Of a stretch of 64,000 nucleotides of DNA, positions 23,839 to 36,600 are shown one piece after another. Under the pieces are notes generated by a model. That model ran no database searches and was not told where the DNA came from. It saw nothing but the letters and a program-made list of their open reading frames with translations. The stretch is taken from assembly GCA_036186865.1 (NCBI GenBank), contig AP025042.1, positions 17,693,496-17,757,495 of the forward strand, read 5' to 3'. The DNA comes from Eustoma russellianum. Its lineage: Eukaryota; Streptophyta; Magnoliopsida; Gentianales; Gentianaceae. The translations under genes were made by a program, and so were the position numbers. The number at the start of each line of letters is the position of its first letter. Position 1 is the first letter of the stretch.

Positions 23839-23843
23839 CTTCC
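23839..23843 (+). repeat. Target-site duplication of C1, right copy
   Basis: CTTCC, matching 12058-12062. Confidence 0.9.
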
Positions 23844-24630
23844 TAGGCGCCCCAAAGGCTTTATTTATAGGCTGAGATTGAGCCTTACAATGTCTAGAAC
23901 TAATTCAAAATAAAGCTAGCTAACAATCTTTGAAAATTGAAAACTATTTGAATGCAAAACTAAAAACAAATCCTAGCTAGAAACTTCAAATCTTGCAAGA
24001 CATTATCCTCAATGAATCTGGTCATATTTGGTGATGAAATGGCGTTGCAGGCTTGATCTTGACGTAGATGAGATGGTTGTGTTTGACTTCAAAGGCTGGT
24101 TGAAGATTGAATTCAATTTGAATTTGAACTTGACTTCAAACTTGAATCTAATCTATGAATTTGATCTCTCCTCTTTGCTCTCCAAATTGGGCGTGTAACT
24201 ATAGAAGATGGCGTGTGATAAGGTCTACAAGGGGTTGAGATGTTGGATTCAAATGATGGTTGGAGATTGAGTTTAAATTGAACTTGAAACTTGAATTTAA
24301 ACTTGGATTCAAATTTGAATTGTGATCTCATCTTTGTTATCCTTCATGTTGGCATGTAATCATCTTTCTTTTCCTTCATGTTGGCGTGAGAGTGGATGTA
24401 GATTAGGCTGAAATCTTCTTGAACTTTAAGTCTCCAAATTGATTGAGATTGAATTCAAATTAAGGTTGAATTTTAAATTCAAGCCTAGCTTTGAATTTAA
24501 ACTCAATTGATCATTATCCATTTGCTTCAAACATGGCCGGCCCTCCTTTGTGGATAATGGAGATGATTTTGATTTCAACTTGATCAAGAGATTCTATCTT
24601 GGACACCTTTGAATTCGTCTTAGCATAGAC

Positions 24631-24695
24631 AAACATTCTCTTCAAACATTCTCTTCAAACATTCTCTTTAAACATTCTCTTCAAACATTCTCTTG
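24631..24695. repeat. 13-bp minisatellite in the family B 3' LTR
   Basis: Five units of AAACATTCTCTTC with single-base variants. The same array is at 49041-49105 in the other LTR; B4 has only about two units near 57220-57250. Confidence 0.85.
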
Positions 24696-24738
24696 TACCT
24701 AATTTACCTACAAAGCGAATATATAAAAAAACTAAGAT

Positions 24739-24743
24739 CACAA
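24739..24743 (+). repeat. Target-site duplication of the array, left copy
   Basis: CACAA. The right copy is CAAAA (41327-41331), one mismatch. Confidence 0.8.
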
Positions 24744-24971
24744 TGTAGAGAAAAATGGGTTTGAGTGATTTTCAAATGCATGATTTAAATGTGCACAAAA
24801 ACGAGCATAAGATATAAACGTGCATAAGTGTACATGTGTGCATGATAACTTGCCATTACTTGCCTTATTTAGCTTATATATTATGTTGCCGTACTAACGA
24901 GCCATGAAGCATTAAAGCTTACATCATATGGCAAACATTTGTTGAGTTTATACTATTTTCAGGTGCCACCA

Positions 24972-25025
24972 TTAATGAACTAAATTAGTTCATTAAGTGA
25001 AGTACTTAGTTTGATAAACTAAGTA
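24972..25025. repeat. Paired palindromes near the start of array LTR 1
   Basis: A 25-nt perfect palindrome at 24972-24996 (arms TTAATGAACTAA) followed by a 23-nt one at 25003-25025 (arms TACTTAGTTT, 3-nt loop). The set recurs in the other array LTRs, one of them with a base change, and in C1. Confidence 0.8.
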
Positions 25026-26039
25026 GTTCATTAAAGGAAGATTCATTTGGAAAAGGCACAAAGGCAACAAGGCTAAGGAAGGAAAGTTTTAATCCTCCTC
25101 CCCACATTCAATGTCACACGCCTTTTATACATATATATACTATATTTTCAGATTTTTTATAAAAGGCACGTACACATGTATTCCAACATACTACCGACAC
25201 GTTATATATCTTACGTACGTACGTTAATGTCACACCACTATACTTAACTCATATTTATGAGTATATTCAGGTCTTATACCATATGATATAAGATATGGTG
25301 ATGACAAATTAAATACGACACGATAAAAGGTTCTAAAACCGAAATTTGTCGTATCGGGCGAATGCCGAAACTTCGTCAACGTGTCACGTACTTGCCATAA
25401 TTAAATGGCCAGCCCATATACATCAAAAAGTGATGAAAATTTCGTGCTACACATGATATGATCATCCAAAAATACTTTCCATGTTGGCACCACAAATCAC
25501 CCCACATTTAGGCCAAAATGTGAAGATTCCATTTTAATTTTGTCACATGTTTATGGTACCACTATAAATCAGCCAAGTGCTGAAATTTAAAGTATATATT
25601 ATATATATTATTTATAACATATATATATATCATGTGCAAAAGTTGGAATTTCAATTAGAGAAAAATCGTGTAATCGATAAATATCGAAAATTCGGTTTTC
25701 TACGCACATAACATGGAACGTTTTTCTTGAACATCATGTGACACATATCTAGACACTTTTTACATATGATATACATCTTAAAGTGTTCTAGAAAATTAAA
25801 TTAAGGGCTGATTGGAATATTACATGTGTGTATTATTAAATGTGCACTATTTTACAAAGTTAGCAAAAATAAAATTCAGCACATGCCAAACACATTACCA
25901 AACGCCCCTACAGCTGAGATGGAGCTTATTTGGAGTCTTGTTGGCATATTGATTGGTCAAGGATCAATCATACAATGTTGGTGACTTAAAGAAAGAAGTT
26001 ACAAAAGGTAATATTTCGAAAATCTTGTCACAATTGTGA

Positions 26040-26558
26040 CACATGCTGAAATTCAGCATGTGTGCTAATGGGTGGCGTTTTTAATGTCATTATGAGACAT
26101 ATTTTACTTCTTGATTAAGGTGGATTGATTGAGAGATGATTTGGAAGTATTTTAATAGTTATGGAATTAAAATTATGATATTTTGAATATCACACATGCT
26201 GAAAATTTCAGCATGTGTAGGAGTGTGCATGGCCGAAATTTTAGGTCATATTATTGTCTAATTTTTATTCCATAAATGATGAGAATATTGCATACTAAAT
26301 GATGATTGAATTGTTGGATTAAATCAATGCAAAATAGGCAATATTTTGAATAAGTGGTGGATGTTACACATGCTGAAATTTCAGCATGTGCAAGACATGG
26401 TGTTGGCCGAATGTTAACCTCTTTTGTGTCCAAGTTCACTTCTCAATTGATAGCAAGACTTACCATGTATGATTGATTCATTTTTATGATAAAAATTCAA
26501 AGGAAAATGGTAATAATCTGATTTTACTCCATAATGCACATGCTGAAAATTCAGCATG
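26040..26558. repeat. Four spaced TGCTGAAA/TTTCAGCA palindromes in array LTR 1
   Basis: 26040-26062; 26192-26218 (13-bp arms, 1-nt centre); 26367-26390 (24-nt perfect palindrome); 26539-26558. All share the arm ACATGCTGAA. The same four-fold series occurs in LTRs 2, 3 and 4, and in decayed form in the C1 LTRs. Confidence 0.85.
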
Positions 26559-27042
26559 GCAAGACAACTATTGGCCGATTTTCTTGGGTAGAAAAGGAGG
26601 GATTTTATTGTCTTGCAATTTATGATGAAATTTGTGACTTATGGTATGATTTTATGATTGATATTGGCACATGTTAAAGTGTTAATCTCAGATTATTTCC
26701 ATGTCATCATGTTGACAAATTGAGCCAATAAAGAGGTGGCCAAGTAAGCAAGACTAAATGATGATCCAATAGAATGATGCCAAGCAAGCAAGGTATTGTC
26801 ACAATGATGTCTTACACTCCTTCAAGCACTTAAAAGGAAATTTTCAAGAGGGAAGAGAGGCTCAAGGGGGACGGCTGGACATGTTAAAAAGAAAGAGAAG
26901 AGAGCAAACAAAACAAGGCCAAGCATTGCAAAATCAAAGTGATCAAAAGCCTAGTTCTTCTTCTTCTTACATTCTCTCTTTCTTTCTTTCTTCTTGTAAA
27001 GGCCTATTGTATTCATATTCTTTCAATCTTGAATAGGCTTCA

Positions 27043-27050
27043 TATAAACC
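27043..27050 (+). promoter_or_regulatory. TATA-like box in array LTR 1
   Basis: TATAAACC, conserved in all LTRs of this family (for example 40406-40413 in LTR 4). Confidence 0.45.
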
Positions 27051-27963
27051 CACCATTCATTCATCTTTGTAAAAGATTGATCAAGGTGTGATCAATCTTC
27101 ATTCTAGCGAGGTGGTGGTGTTTCGTGTGAATTGTACTCGACATACAAGGTTTGTAAAGGGTTGGAGTTAGGTGTAACTCTATCAACCCTGCGGTAAGGT
27201 GTACTGCGTGTGTGTGATTAGTGTGAACCAAGGAAGGTGTTCCTTGAAGACTGAGTAGGTTGTTTATAACCGAACCAGTATAAAATTCTTGGTGTCATTT
27301 ACTTTCAGCACTGATTTTCTATTTCAGCACTGTTTACTGTTTTAATCATCTTCGTAAAAATAGTAAACGAATTTCAAAAATTACGAACTTTCAGAAAACA
27401 TAGTCACACGTTCTAGGGTTCTTTTGGCGCAAGTTTCAACCCTTTAGACAAGTATAAGTATATCAAAACGTCCAAAGTTCTGAGACTAGTGCAGTCTGAT
27501 TTTCAGGCTTGCAAAGGTTGAGACTTTGATCGTATTTGACTAACTTCCCCAAAAGAATTTTTCAAAACTGTTTCAACCCATTAAAATATAACATATAAGG
27601 GGTTAGTGGTTAAATTTCAAAGCATTTGGAGTTGTGTACAAATTGAAATAAATTTTTCAAATCAGTGTATCGGTGCTGACGATTTGCGCAATCTGACCAC
27701 CAACCGAATTTTCAAAGGGGTTAGAGGTTGAATTTAAATCTGAAATTTTTAGGAGATACTCATACATCTGAGTCTAAGTTCACTCCAAATTTCAGAATTT
27801 TGAAGGCCTACAACCTAGTTTTCAAATCGTTTTAAAACTGGTCCTGAAAACAGAATCTGTTTTCAGAAACTTGAATTGTTCAAGTTTAAAGAAATTTTAA
27901 AAACCACATTTTCGCACCCACTATTCAAACCCCCCTTCTAGTGGTTGCCTTGCAGATCTACAA

Positions 27964-27976
27964 TCGGTATCAGAGC
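27964..27976 (+). other. Primer-binding site, internal copy 1
   Basis: TCGGTATCAGAGC. The canonical second base G is C here, and this change is shared by all three internal copies (32427-32439 and 36877-36889). Confidence 0.7.
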
Positions 27977-28017
27977 GCAGGAACACTCACTTCAAAGGAT
28001 CCAACGATCTTAGTGAG

Positions 28018-28977
28018 ATGGCAACCCACTAGCGACAAAACCGAGCAAGAAGGTATGTCAAAACAAATGCCTCCACCATTTGGAAAATGAGGTAAATTCT
28101 AATTCTGACTCGGATTCTGAACTATCTTATGATGATTTATATGTCGAATATCTTGAATTACATAAGTTTGCTAGAACTCTTGCAAAACAAAGAAGCGATT
28201 AATTGAAGACAAGAAGATGTTAGAATCTTCTAACGAAAAATCTTGTCGCTCAATTAAACGATTCTAAAGAAGAGTCATCATGCATCATCAATGCATTAAA
28301 GAAAGAGATTTCATCATTGACCACGCAAAATAATGAAATGAAATCCGAGATTTTAAGTTTGAAGTCCAGAATACTGATTTAGAGAAAATGGTGAAACAAT
28401 TTGATACGGGATCCAACATTCTAGATCGCATTATTTTATCACAAAAACATGACAGTGATAAAACTGGATTAGGATACAGCGAGACAAACGAAGCATCATC
28501 TAAACCATTCAGTTTGTTTTGTCTAAGAAAGTAGACACATCAAAGGCATACGTAGCGCCTAAAATAAAGCAAAAAACCCCCCCTCTCCCCACATCTCGTC
28601 ATAATCTTTTCTTCATCTCATACGAAGTATAATTATGTGCCGTATAAATATGAGAAGAAGACTAGTACATCATTTATCTCATCTTATCGTGCTTCTTATC
28701 ATACAAAGAGAAATCACATGCCATATAGAAAGCCACTGATGCATACGCAACACTCATATCACAAAAATGCATCCAAATCACGTCCCGTGCATGCAAACCG
28801 AAATGCTTATCAAAAACAGAAACCATATCACATGCATGATGGGATTCTTGGCCTAAGGCCAAACGCATCTGTCCCTAATATATATTATGTTCGTTCTCAT
28901 CACATTTCTCACCTTTTGGAAGACCTAGAAAGGTCACCCAAATGTTGGTACCAAAAGGGACATTTTCAAAGGGTTGA
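28018..28977 (+). pseudogene. Internal copy 1: gag-derived coiled-coil ORF, frameshifted
   Basis: Same ORF as copies 2 and 3. It has an extra C just after the ATG, an extra G near 28081 and other one-base indels that leave only the C-terminal part open (from about 28637). The homopolymer indels resemble sequencing error as much as decay. Confidence 0.75.
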
Positions 28978-29039
28978 ATAAATAACACTTACGAACGCAC
29001 GTTATATGAAATGCATGATTTTTTTGCTTCTTTCGTCTT

Positions 29040-29193
29040 AACAGGCATCTTTGATTTACTTTTCAAAATAAAGGGGGAGAAAAAGCATGATTAAGGGGGA
29101 GAGAGAAAGACTTTTATGCATAATTGAAGGGGGGAGCGATAGGATTTAAATCATGTGCATAAGTTATTTTGAAAATCATCAAAAGGGGGAGAT
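29040..29193 (+). other. Polypurine region of internal copy 1
   Basis: Four AAGGGGGAG-type tracts; the last (AAAAGGGGGAGAT) abuts LTR 2. A pyrimidine run ending in ACAG precedes them, as in C1 just after pol. Confidence 0.7.
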
Positions 29194-32100
29194 TGTAGAG
29201 AAAAAGGGGTTGAGTGATTTTCAAATGCATGATTTAAAATGTGCACAAAAACGAGCATAAGATATAAACGTGCATAAGTTTACATGTGTGCATGATAACT
29301 TGCCATTACTTGCCTTATTTAGCTTATATATTATGTTGCCGTACTAACGAGCCATGAAGCATTAAGCTTACATCACATGGCGAACATTTGTTGAGTTTAT
29401 ACTATTTTCAGGTGCCACCATTAATGAACTAAATTAGTTCATTAAGTGAAGTACTTAGTTTGATAAACTAAGTAGTTCATTAAAGGAAGATTCATTTGGA
29501 AAAGGCACAAAGGCAACAAGGCTAAGGAAGAAAGTTTTCTCCTCCTCTCCCCATATTCAATGTCACACACGCCTTTTATACATATATATACTATATTTTC
29601 AGATTTTTTTATAAAAGGCACGTACGACATGTATTCCAACGTACTACCGACACGTTATATATCTTACGTACGTACGTTAACGTCACAACACCCTATACTT
29701 AACTCATATTTATGAGTATATTCAGGTCTTATACCATATGATATAAGATATGGTGATGACAAATTAAATACGACACGATAAAAGGTTCTAAAAACCGAAA
29801 TTTGTCGTATCGGGCGAATACTGAAACTTCGCCAACGTGTCACGTACTTGCCATAATTAAATGGCCAGCCCATATACATCAAAAAGTGATGAAAATTTTC
29901 GTGCTACACATGATATGATCATCCAAAAATACTTTACCATGTTGGCACACACAAATCACCCCACATTTAGGCCAAAATTGTGAAGATTCCAATTTTAATT
30001 TTGTCACATGTTTATGGTACCCAACTTTAAATCAGCCAAGTGCTGAATTTAAAGTATATATTTTATATATTATTATAACATATATATATATCATTGTGCA
30101 AAAGTTGGAATTTAAATTAGAGAAAAAATCGTGTAATCGATAAATATCGAAAATTCGGTTTTCTACGCACATAACATGGGAACGTTTTTCTTGAACATCA
30201 TGTGGACACATATATAGACACTTTTTACATATATATACATCTTAAAGTGTTCTAGAAAATTAAATTAAGGGCTGATTGGAATATTACATGTGTGTATTAT
30301 TAAATGTGCACTATTTTACAAAGTTAGCAAAAATAAAATTCAGCACATGCCAAACACATTACCAACGCCCCTACAGCTGAGATGGAGCTATTTGGAGCCT
30401 TGTTGGCATATTGATTGGTTTAGGATCAATCATACAATGTTGGTGACTTAAAGAAAGAAGTTACAAAAGGTAATATTTCGAAATCTTGTCACAATTGTGA
30501 CACATGCTGAAAATTCAGCATGTGTGTTAATGGGTGGCGTTTTTAATGTCATTATGAGACATATTTTATTTCTTGATTAAGGTGGATTGATTGGAAGATG
30601 ATTTGGAAGTATTTTTAAATAAGTTATGGAATTAAAATTATGATATTTTGAATATCACACATGCTGAAAATTTCAGCATGTGTAGGAGTGTGCATGGCCG
30701 AAATTTAGGTCATATTATTGTCTAATTTTTATTCCATAAAAGATGAGAATATGCATACTAAATGATGATTGAATTGTTGGATTAAATCAATGCAAAATAG
30801 GCAATATTTTGAATAAGTGGTGGATGTTACACATGCTGAAATTTCAGCATGTGCAAGACATGGTGTGGCCGAATGTTAACCTCTTTTGTGTCCAAGTTCA
30901 CTTCTCAATTGATAGCAAGACTTACCATGTATGATTGATTCATTTTTATGATAAAAATTCAAAAGAAAAATGGTAAATAATCTGATTTTACTCCATAATG
31001 CACATGCTGAAAAATTCAGCATGGCAAGACACTTATTGGCCGATTTTCTTGGGTAGAAAAGGAGGGATTTTATTGTCTTGCAATTTATGATAAATTTGTG
31101 ACTTATGGTATGATTTTATGATTGATATTGGCACATGTTTAAAGTGTTAATCTCAGATTATTTCCATGTCATCATGTTGACAACATTGAGCCAATAAAGA
31201 GGTGCCAAGTAAGCAAAGACTAAATGATGATCCAATAGAATGATGCCAAGCAAGCAAGGTATTGTCACAATGATGTCTTACACTCCTTCTAGCACTTAAA
31301 AGGAAATTTTCAAGAGGGAAGAGAGGCTCAAGGGGGACGGCTGGACATGTTAAAAAGAAGAGAAGAGAGCAAACAAAACAAGGCCAATCATTGCAAAATC
31401 AAAGTGATCAAAAGCCTAGTTCTTCTTCTTCTACATTCTCTCTTTCTTTCTTTCTTCTTGTAAAGCCTATTGTATTCATATTCTTTCAATCTTGAATAGG
31501 CTTCATATAAACCACCATTCATTCATCTTTGTAAAAGATTGATCAAGGTGTGATCAATCTTCATTCTAGCGAGGTGGTGGTGTTCGTGTGAATTGTACTC
31601 GACATACAAGGTTTGTAAGGGTTGGAGTTAGGTGTAACTCTATCAACCCTGTGGTAAGGTGTACTGCGTGTGTGTGATTAGTGTGAACCAAGGAAGGTGT
31701 TCCTTGAAGACTGGAGTAGGTTGTTTATAACCGAACCAGTATAAAATTCTTGGTGTCATTTACTTTCAGCACTGATTTTCTATTTCAGCACTGTTTACTG
31801 TTTTTAATCATCTTCGTAAAAATAGTAAACGAATTTCAAAAATTACGAAACTTTCAGAAAACATAGTCACACGTTCTAGGGTTCTTTTGGCGCAAGTTTC
31901 AACCCTTTTTGACAAGTATAAGTAATTCAAACGTCCAAAGTTCTGAGACTAGTGCAGTCTGATTTTCAGGCTTGCAAAGGTTGAGACTTTGATCGTATTT
32001 GACTAACTTCCCAAAAGAATTTTTCAAAACTGTTTCAACCCATTTAAATATAACATATAAGGGGTTAGTGGTTAAAGTTTCAAAGCATTTGGAGTTGTGT

Positions 32101-32425
32101 ACAAATTGGAATAAAATTTTCAAATCAGTGTATCGGTGCTGGCAGATTTGCGCAATCTGACCACAACCGAATTTTCAAGGGGTTAGAGGTTGAATTTAAA
32201 TCTGAAATTTTTAGGAGATACTCATAACATCTGAGTCTAAGTTCACTCCAAATTTCAGAATTTTTGAAGGCCTACAACCTAGTTTTCAAATCGTTTTAAA
32301 ACTGGTCCTGAAAACAGAATCTGTTTTCAGAACTTGAATTGTTCNNNNNNNNNNAATTTTAAAAACCACATTTTCCGCACCCACTATTCAACCCCTCCTT
32401 CTAGTGGTGCCTTGCAGATCCTACA
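29194..32425 (+). repeat. Array LTR 2, containing a 10-N gap
   Basis: TGTAGAG...CTACA, 3232 positions including N at 32345-32354. Shares with LTR 3 a variant (GAATACTGAAACTTC) not found in LTRs 1 and 4. Confidence 0.9.
32345..32354. other. Assembly gap (10 N)
   Basis: Ten undetermined bases inside LTR 2, 71 bases before its end. In LTRs 3 and 4 the equivalent interval is about the same length, so little is missing if the join is right. Confidence 0.95.
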
Positions 32426-32480
32426 ATCGGTATTAGAGCGCAGGAACACTCACTTCAAAGGATCCAACGATCTTAGTGAG

Positions 32481-33436
32481 ATGGCAACCACTAGCGACAA
32501 AACCGAGCAAGAAGGTATGTCAAAACAAATGCCTCCACCATTTGAAAATGAGGTAAATTCTAATTCTGACTCGGATTCTGAACTATCTTATGATGATTTA
32601 TATGTCGAATATCTTGAATTACATAAGTTTGCTAGAACTCTTGCAAAACAAAAGAAGCGATTAATTGAAGACAAGAAGATGTTAGAATCTTCTAACGAAA
32701 ATCTTGTCGCTCAATTAAACGATTCTAAAGAAGAGTCATCATGCATCATCAATGCATTAAAGAAAGAGATTTCATCATTGACCACGCAAAATAATGAAAT
32801 GAAATCTGAGATTTTAAGTTTGAAGTCCAGGAATACTGATTTAGAGAAAATGATGAAACAATTTGATACGGGATCCAACATTCTAGATCGCATTATTTTA
32901 TCACAAAAACATGACAGTGATAAAATGGATTAGGATACAGCGAGACAAACGAAGCATCATCTAAACCATTCAAGTTTGTTTTGTCTAAGAAAGTAGACAC
33001 ATCAAAGGCATACGTAGCGCCTAAAATAAAGCAAAAACCCCCTCTCCCCACATCTCGTCATATCTTTTCTTCATCTCATACGAAGTATAATTATGTGCCG
33101 TATAAATATGAGAAGAAGACTAGTACATCATTTATCTCATCTTATCGTGCTTCTTATCATACAAAGAGAAATCACATGCCATATAGAAAGCCACTGATGC
33201 ATACGCGACACTCATATCACAAAAATGCATCCAAATCACGTCCCGTGCATGCAAACCGAAATGCTTATCAAAAACAGAAACCATATCACATGCATGATGG
33301 GATTCTTGGCCTAAGGCCAAACGCATCTGTCCCTAATATATATTATGTTTCGTTCTCATCACATTTCTCACCTTTTGGAAGACCTAGAAAGGTCACCCAA
33401 ATGTTGGTACCAAAAGGGACATTTTCAAAGGGTTGA
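32481..33436 (+). pseudogene. Internal copy 2: gag-derived coiled-coil ORF, best preserved
   Basis: Starts ATG in a good context (GAGATGGC). The N-terminus MATTSDKTEQEGMSKQ matches C1 gag, then jumps directly to NEVNSNSDSDSELSYDDL of the C1 coiled-coil extension, so capsid and zinc knuckle are missing. Heptad-like residues run over about 45-150, then a basic His/Tyr-rich tail ending MLVPKGTFSKG. A single missing C near 32925 (AAAATGG versus AAAACTGG in copy 3) splits the frame. Consensus length is about 318 codons. It may be a structural protein dependent on full elements, or a simple deletion remnant. Confidence 0.85.
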
Positions 33437-33652
33437 ATAAATAACCCTTACGAACGCACGTTATATGAAATGCATGATTTTTTTGCTTCTTCGTCTTTAC
33501 AGGCATCTTTTGATTTACTTTTCAAAATAAAGGGGGAGAAAAAGCATGATTTAAGGGGGAGAGAGAAAGACTTTTATGCATAATTGAAGGGGGAGCGATA
33601 GGATTTAAATCATGTGCATAAGTTATTTTGAAAATCATCAAAAGGGGGAGAT

Positions 33653-36600
33653 TGTAGAGAAAAAGGGGTTTGAGTGATTTTCAAATGCATGATTTAAATG
33701 TGCACAAAAACGAGCATAAGATATAAACGTGCATAAGTGTACATGTGTGCATGATAACTTGCCATTACTTGCCTTATTTAGCTTATATATTATGTTGCCG
33801 TACTAACGAGCCATGAAGCATTAAAGCTTACATCATATGGCGAACATTTGTGAGTTTATACTATTTTGAGGTGCCACCATTAATAAACTAAATTAGTTCA
33901 TTAAGTGAAGTACTTAGTTTGATAAACTAAGTAGTTCATTAAAGGAAGATTCATTTGGAAAAGGCACAAAGGCAACAAGGCTAAGGAAGGAAAGTTTTCT
34001 CCTCCTCCCCATATTCAATGTCACACGCCTTTATACATATATATACTATATTTTCAGATTTTTTTATAAAAGGCACGTACACATGTATTCCAACGTACTA
34101 CCGACACGTTATATATCTTACGTACGTACGTTAACGTCACACCACTATACTTAACTCATATTTATGAGTATATTCAGGTCTTATACCATATGATATAAGA
34201 TATGGTGATGACAAATTAAATACGACACGATAAAAGGTTCTAAACCGAAATTTGTCGTATAGGGCGAATACTGAAACTTCGCCAACGTGTCACGTACTTG
34301 CCATAATTAAATGGCCAGCCCATATACATCAAAAAGTGATGAAATTTCGTGCTACACATGATATGATCATCCAAAAATACTTTCCATGTTGGCACACACA
34401 AATCACCCCACATTTAGGCCAAAATGTGAAGATTCTAATTTTAATTTTGTCACATGTTTATGGTACCACTTTAAATCAGCCAAGTGCTGAAATTTAAATT
34501 ATATATTATATATATTATTTATAACATAATATATATATCATGTGCAAAAGTTGGAATTTAAATTAGAGAAAAATCGTGTAATCGATAAATATCGAAAATT
34601 CGGTTTTCTACGCACATAACATGGAACGTTTTTCATGAACATCATGTGACACATATCTAGACACTTTTTACCTATGATATACATCTTAAAGTGTTCTAGA
34701 AAATTAAATTAAGGGCTGATTGGAATATTACATGTGTGTATTATTAAATGTGCACTATTTTACAAAGTTAGCAAAAATAAAATTCAGCACATGCCAAACA
34801 CATTACCAACGCCCCTACAGCTGTGATGGAGCTTATTTGGAGCCTTGTTGGCATATTGATTGGTCAAGGATCAATCATACAATGTTGGTGACTTAAAGAA
34901 AGAAGTTACAAAAGGTAATATTTCGAAATCTTGTCACAATTGTGACACATGCTGAAAATTCAGCATGTGTGTTAATGGGTGGCGTTTTTAATGTCATTAT
35001 GAGACATATTTTACTTCTTGATTAAGGTGGATTGATTGGAAGATGATTTGGAAGTATTTTTAATAAGTTATGGAATTAAAATTATGATATTTTGAATATC
35101 ACACATGCTGAAAATTTCAGCATGTGTAGGAGTGTGCATGGCCGAAATTTAGGTCATATTATTGTCTAATTTTTATTCCATAAAAGATGAGAATATTGCA
35201 TACTAAATGATGATTGAATTGTTGGATTAAATCAATGCAAAATAGGCAATATTTTGAATAAGTGGTGGATGTTACACATGCTGAAATTTCAGCATGTGCA
35301 AGACATGGTGTGGCCGAATGTTAACCTCTTTTGTGTCCAAGTTCACTTCTCAATTGATAGCAAGACTTACCATGTATGATTGATTCATTTTTATGATAAA
35401 AATTCAAAGGAAAATGGTAAATAATCTGATTTTACTCCATAATGCACATGCTGAAAAATTCAGCATGGCAAGACACTTATTGGCCGATTTTCTTGGGTAG
35501 AAAAGGAGGGATTTTATTGTCTTGCAATTTATGATGAAATTTGTGACTTATGGTATGATTTTATGATTGATATTGGCACATGTTTAAAGTGTTAATCTCA
35601 GATTATTTCCATGTCATCATGTTGACAACATTGAGCCAATAAAGAGGTGCCAAGTAAGCAAAGACTAAATGATGATCCAATAGAATGATGCCAAGCAAGC
35701 AAGGTATTGTCACAATGATTGTCTTACACTCCTTCAAGCACTTAAAAGGAAATTTTCAAGAGGGAAGAGAGGCTCAAGGGGGACGGCTGGACATGTTAAA
35801 AAGAAAGAGAAGAGAGCAAACAAAACAAGGCCAAGCATTGCAAAATCAAAGTGATCAAAAGCCTAGTTCTTCTTCTTCTACATTCTCTCTTTCTTTCTTT
35901 CTTCTTGTAAAGCCTATTGTATTCATATTCTTTCAATCTTGAATAGGCTTCATATAAACCACCATTCATTCATCTTTGTAAAAGATTGATCAAGGTGTGA
36001 TCAATCTTCATTCTAGCGAGGTGGTGGTGTTCGTGTGAATTGTACTCGACATACAAGGTTTGTAAAGGGTTGGAGTTAGGTGTAACTCTATCAACCCTGC
36101 GGTAAGGTGTACTGCATGTGTGTGATTAGTGTGAACCAAGGAAGGTGTTCCTTGAAGACTGGAGTAGGTTGTTTATAACCGAACCAGTATAAAATTCTTG
36201 GTGTCATTTACTTTCAGCACTGATTTTCTATTTCAGCACTGTTTACTGTTTTTAATCATCTTCGTAAAAATAGTAAACGAATTTCAAAAATTACGAAACT
36301 TTCAGAAAACATAGTCACACGTTCTAGGGTTCTTTTGGCGCAAGTTTCAACCCTTTTGGACAAGTATAAGTAATTCAAACGTCCAAAGTTCTGAGACTAG
36401 TGCAGTCTGATTTTCAGGCTTGCAAAGGTTGAGACTTTGATCGTATTTGACTACCTTCCCAAAAGAATTTTTCAAAACTGTTTCAACCCATTTAAATATA
36501 ACATATAAGGGGTTAGTGGTTAAAGTTTCAAAGCATTTGGAGTTGTGTACAAATTGAAATAAAATTTTCAAATCAGTGTATCGGTGCTGGCAGATTTGCG

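Larger units (their letters stand above)
23844..24743 (-). repeat. Family B 3' LTR, piece 2 of 3
   Basis: Continues the LTR broken by C1 and matches the intact LTR from about 48257 to 49153. Contains a TATAAATA box on the minus strand (23862-23869), about 20 bases from the C1 insertion point, and a 13-bp minisatellite. Rich in GAATTTAAATTCAA-like A/T runs. Confidence 0.9.
24744..27962 (+). repeat. Array LTR 1
   Basis: TGTAGAG...CTACA. Shows single-base indels relative to LTRs 3 and 4. Carries the four palindromes at 26040-26062, 26192-26218, 26367-26390 and 26539-26558. Confidence 0.92.

Noticed and set aside
26040..26558. CRISPR-like array because of regularly spaced palindromic repeats
   Set aside because: Plant nuclear retrotransposon LTR; repeats differ in length, spacers are conserved between LTR copies, and no cas gene is present.
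28674..28868. Antisense ORFs opposite the array gag segment (also 33132-33326)
   Set aside because: Shadow frames of the gag-derived ORF; conserved only because the sense strand is nearly identical between units.
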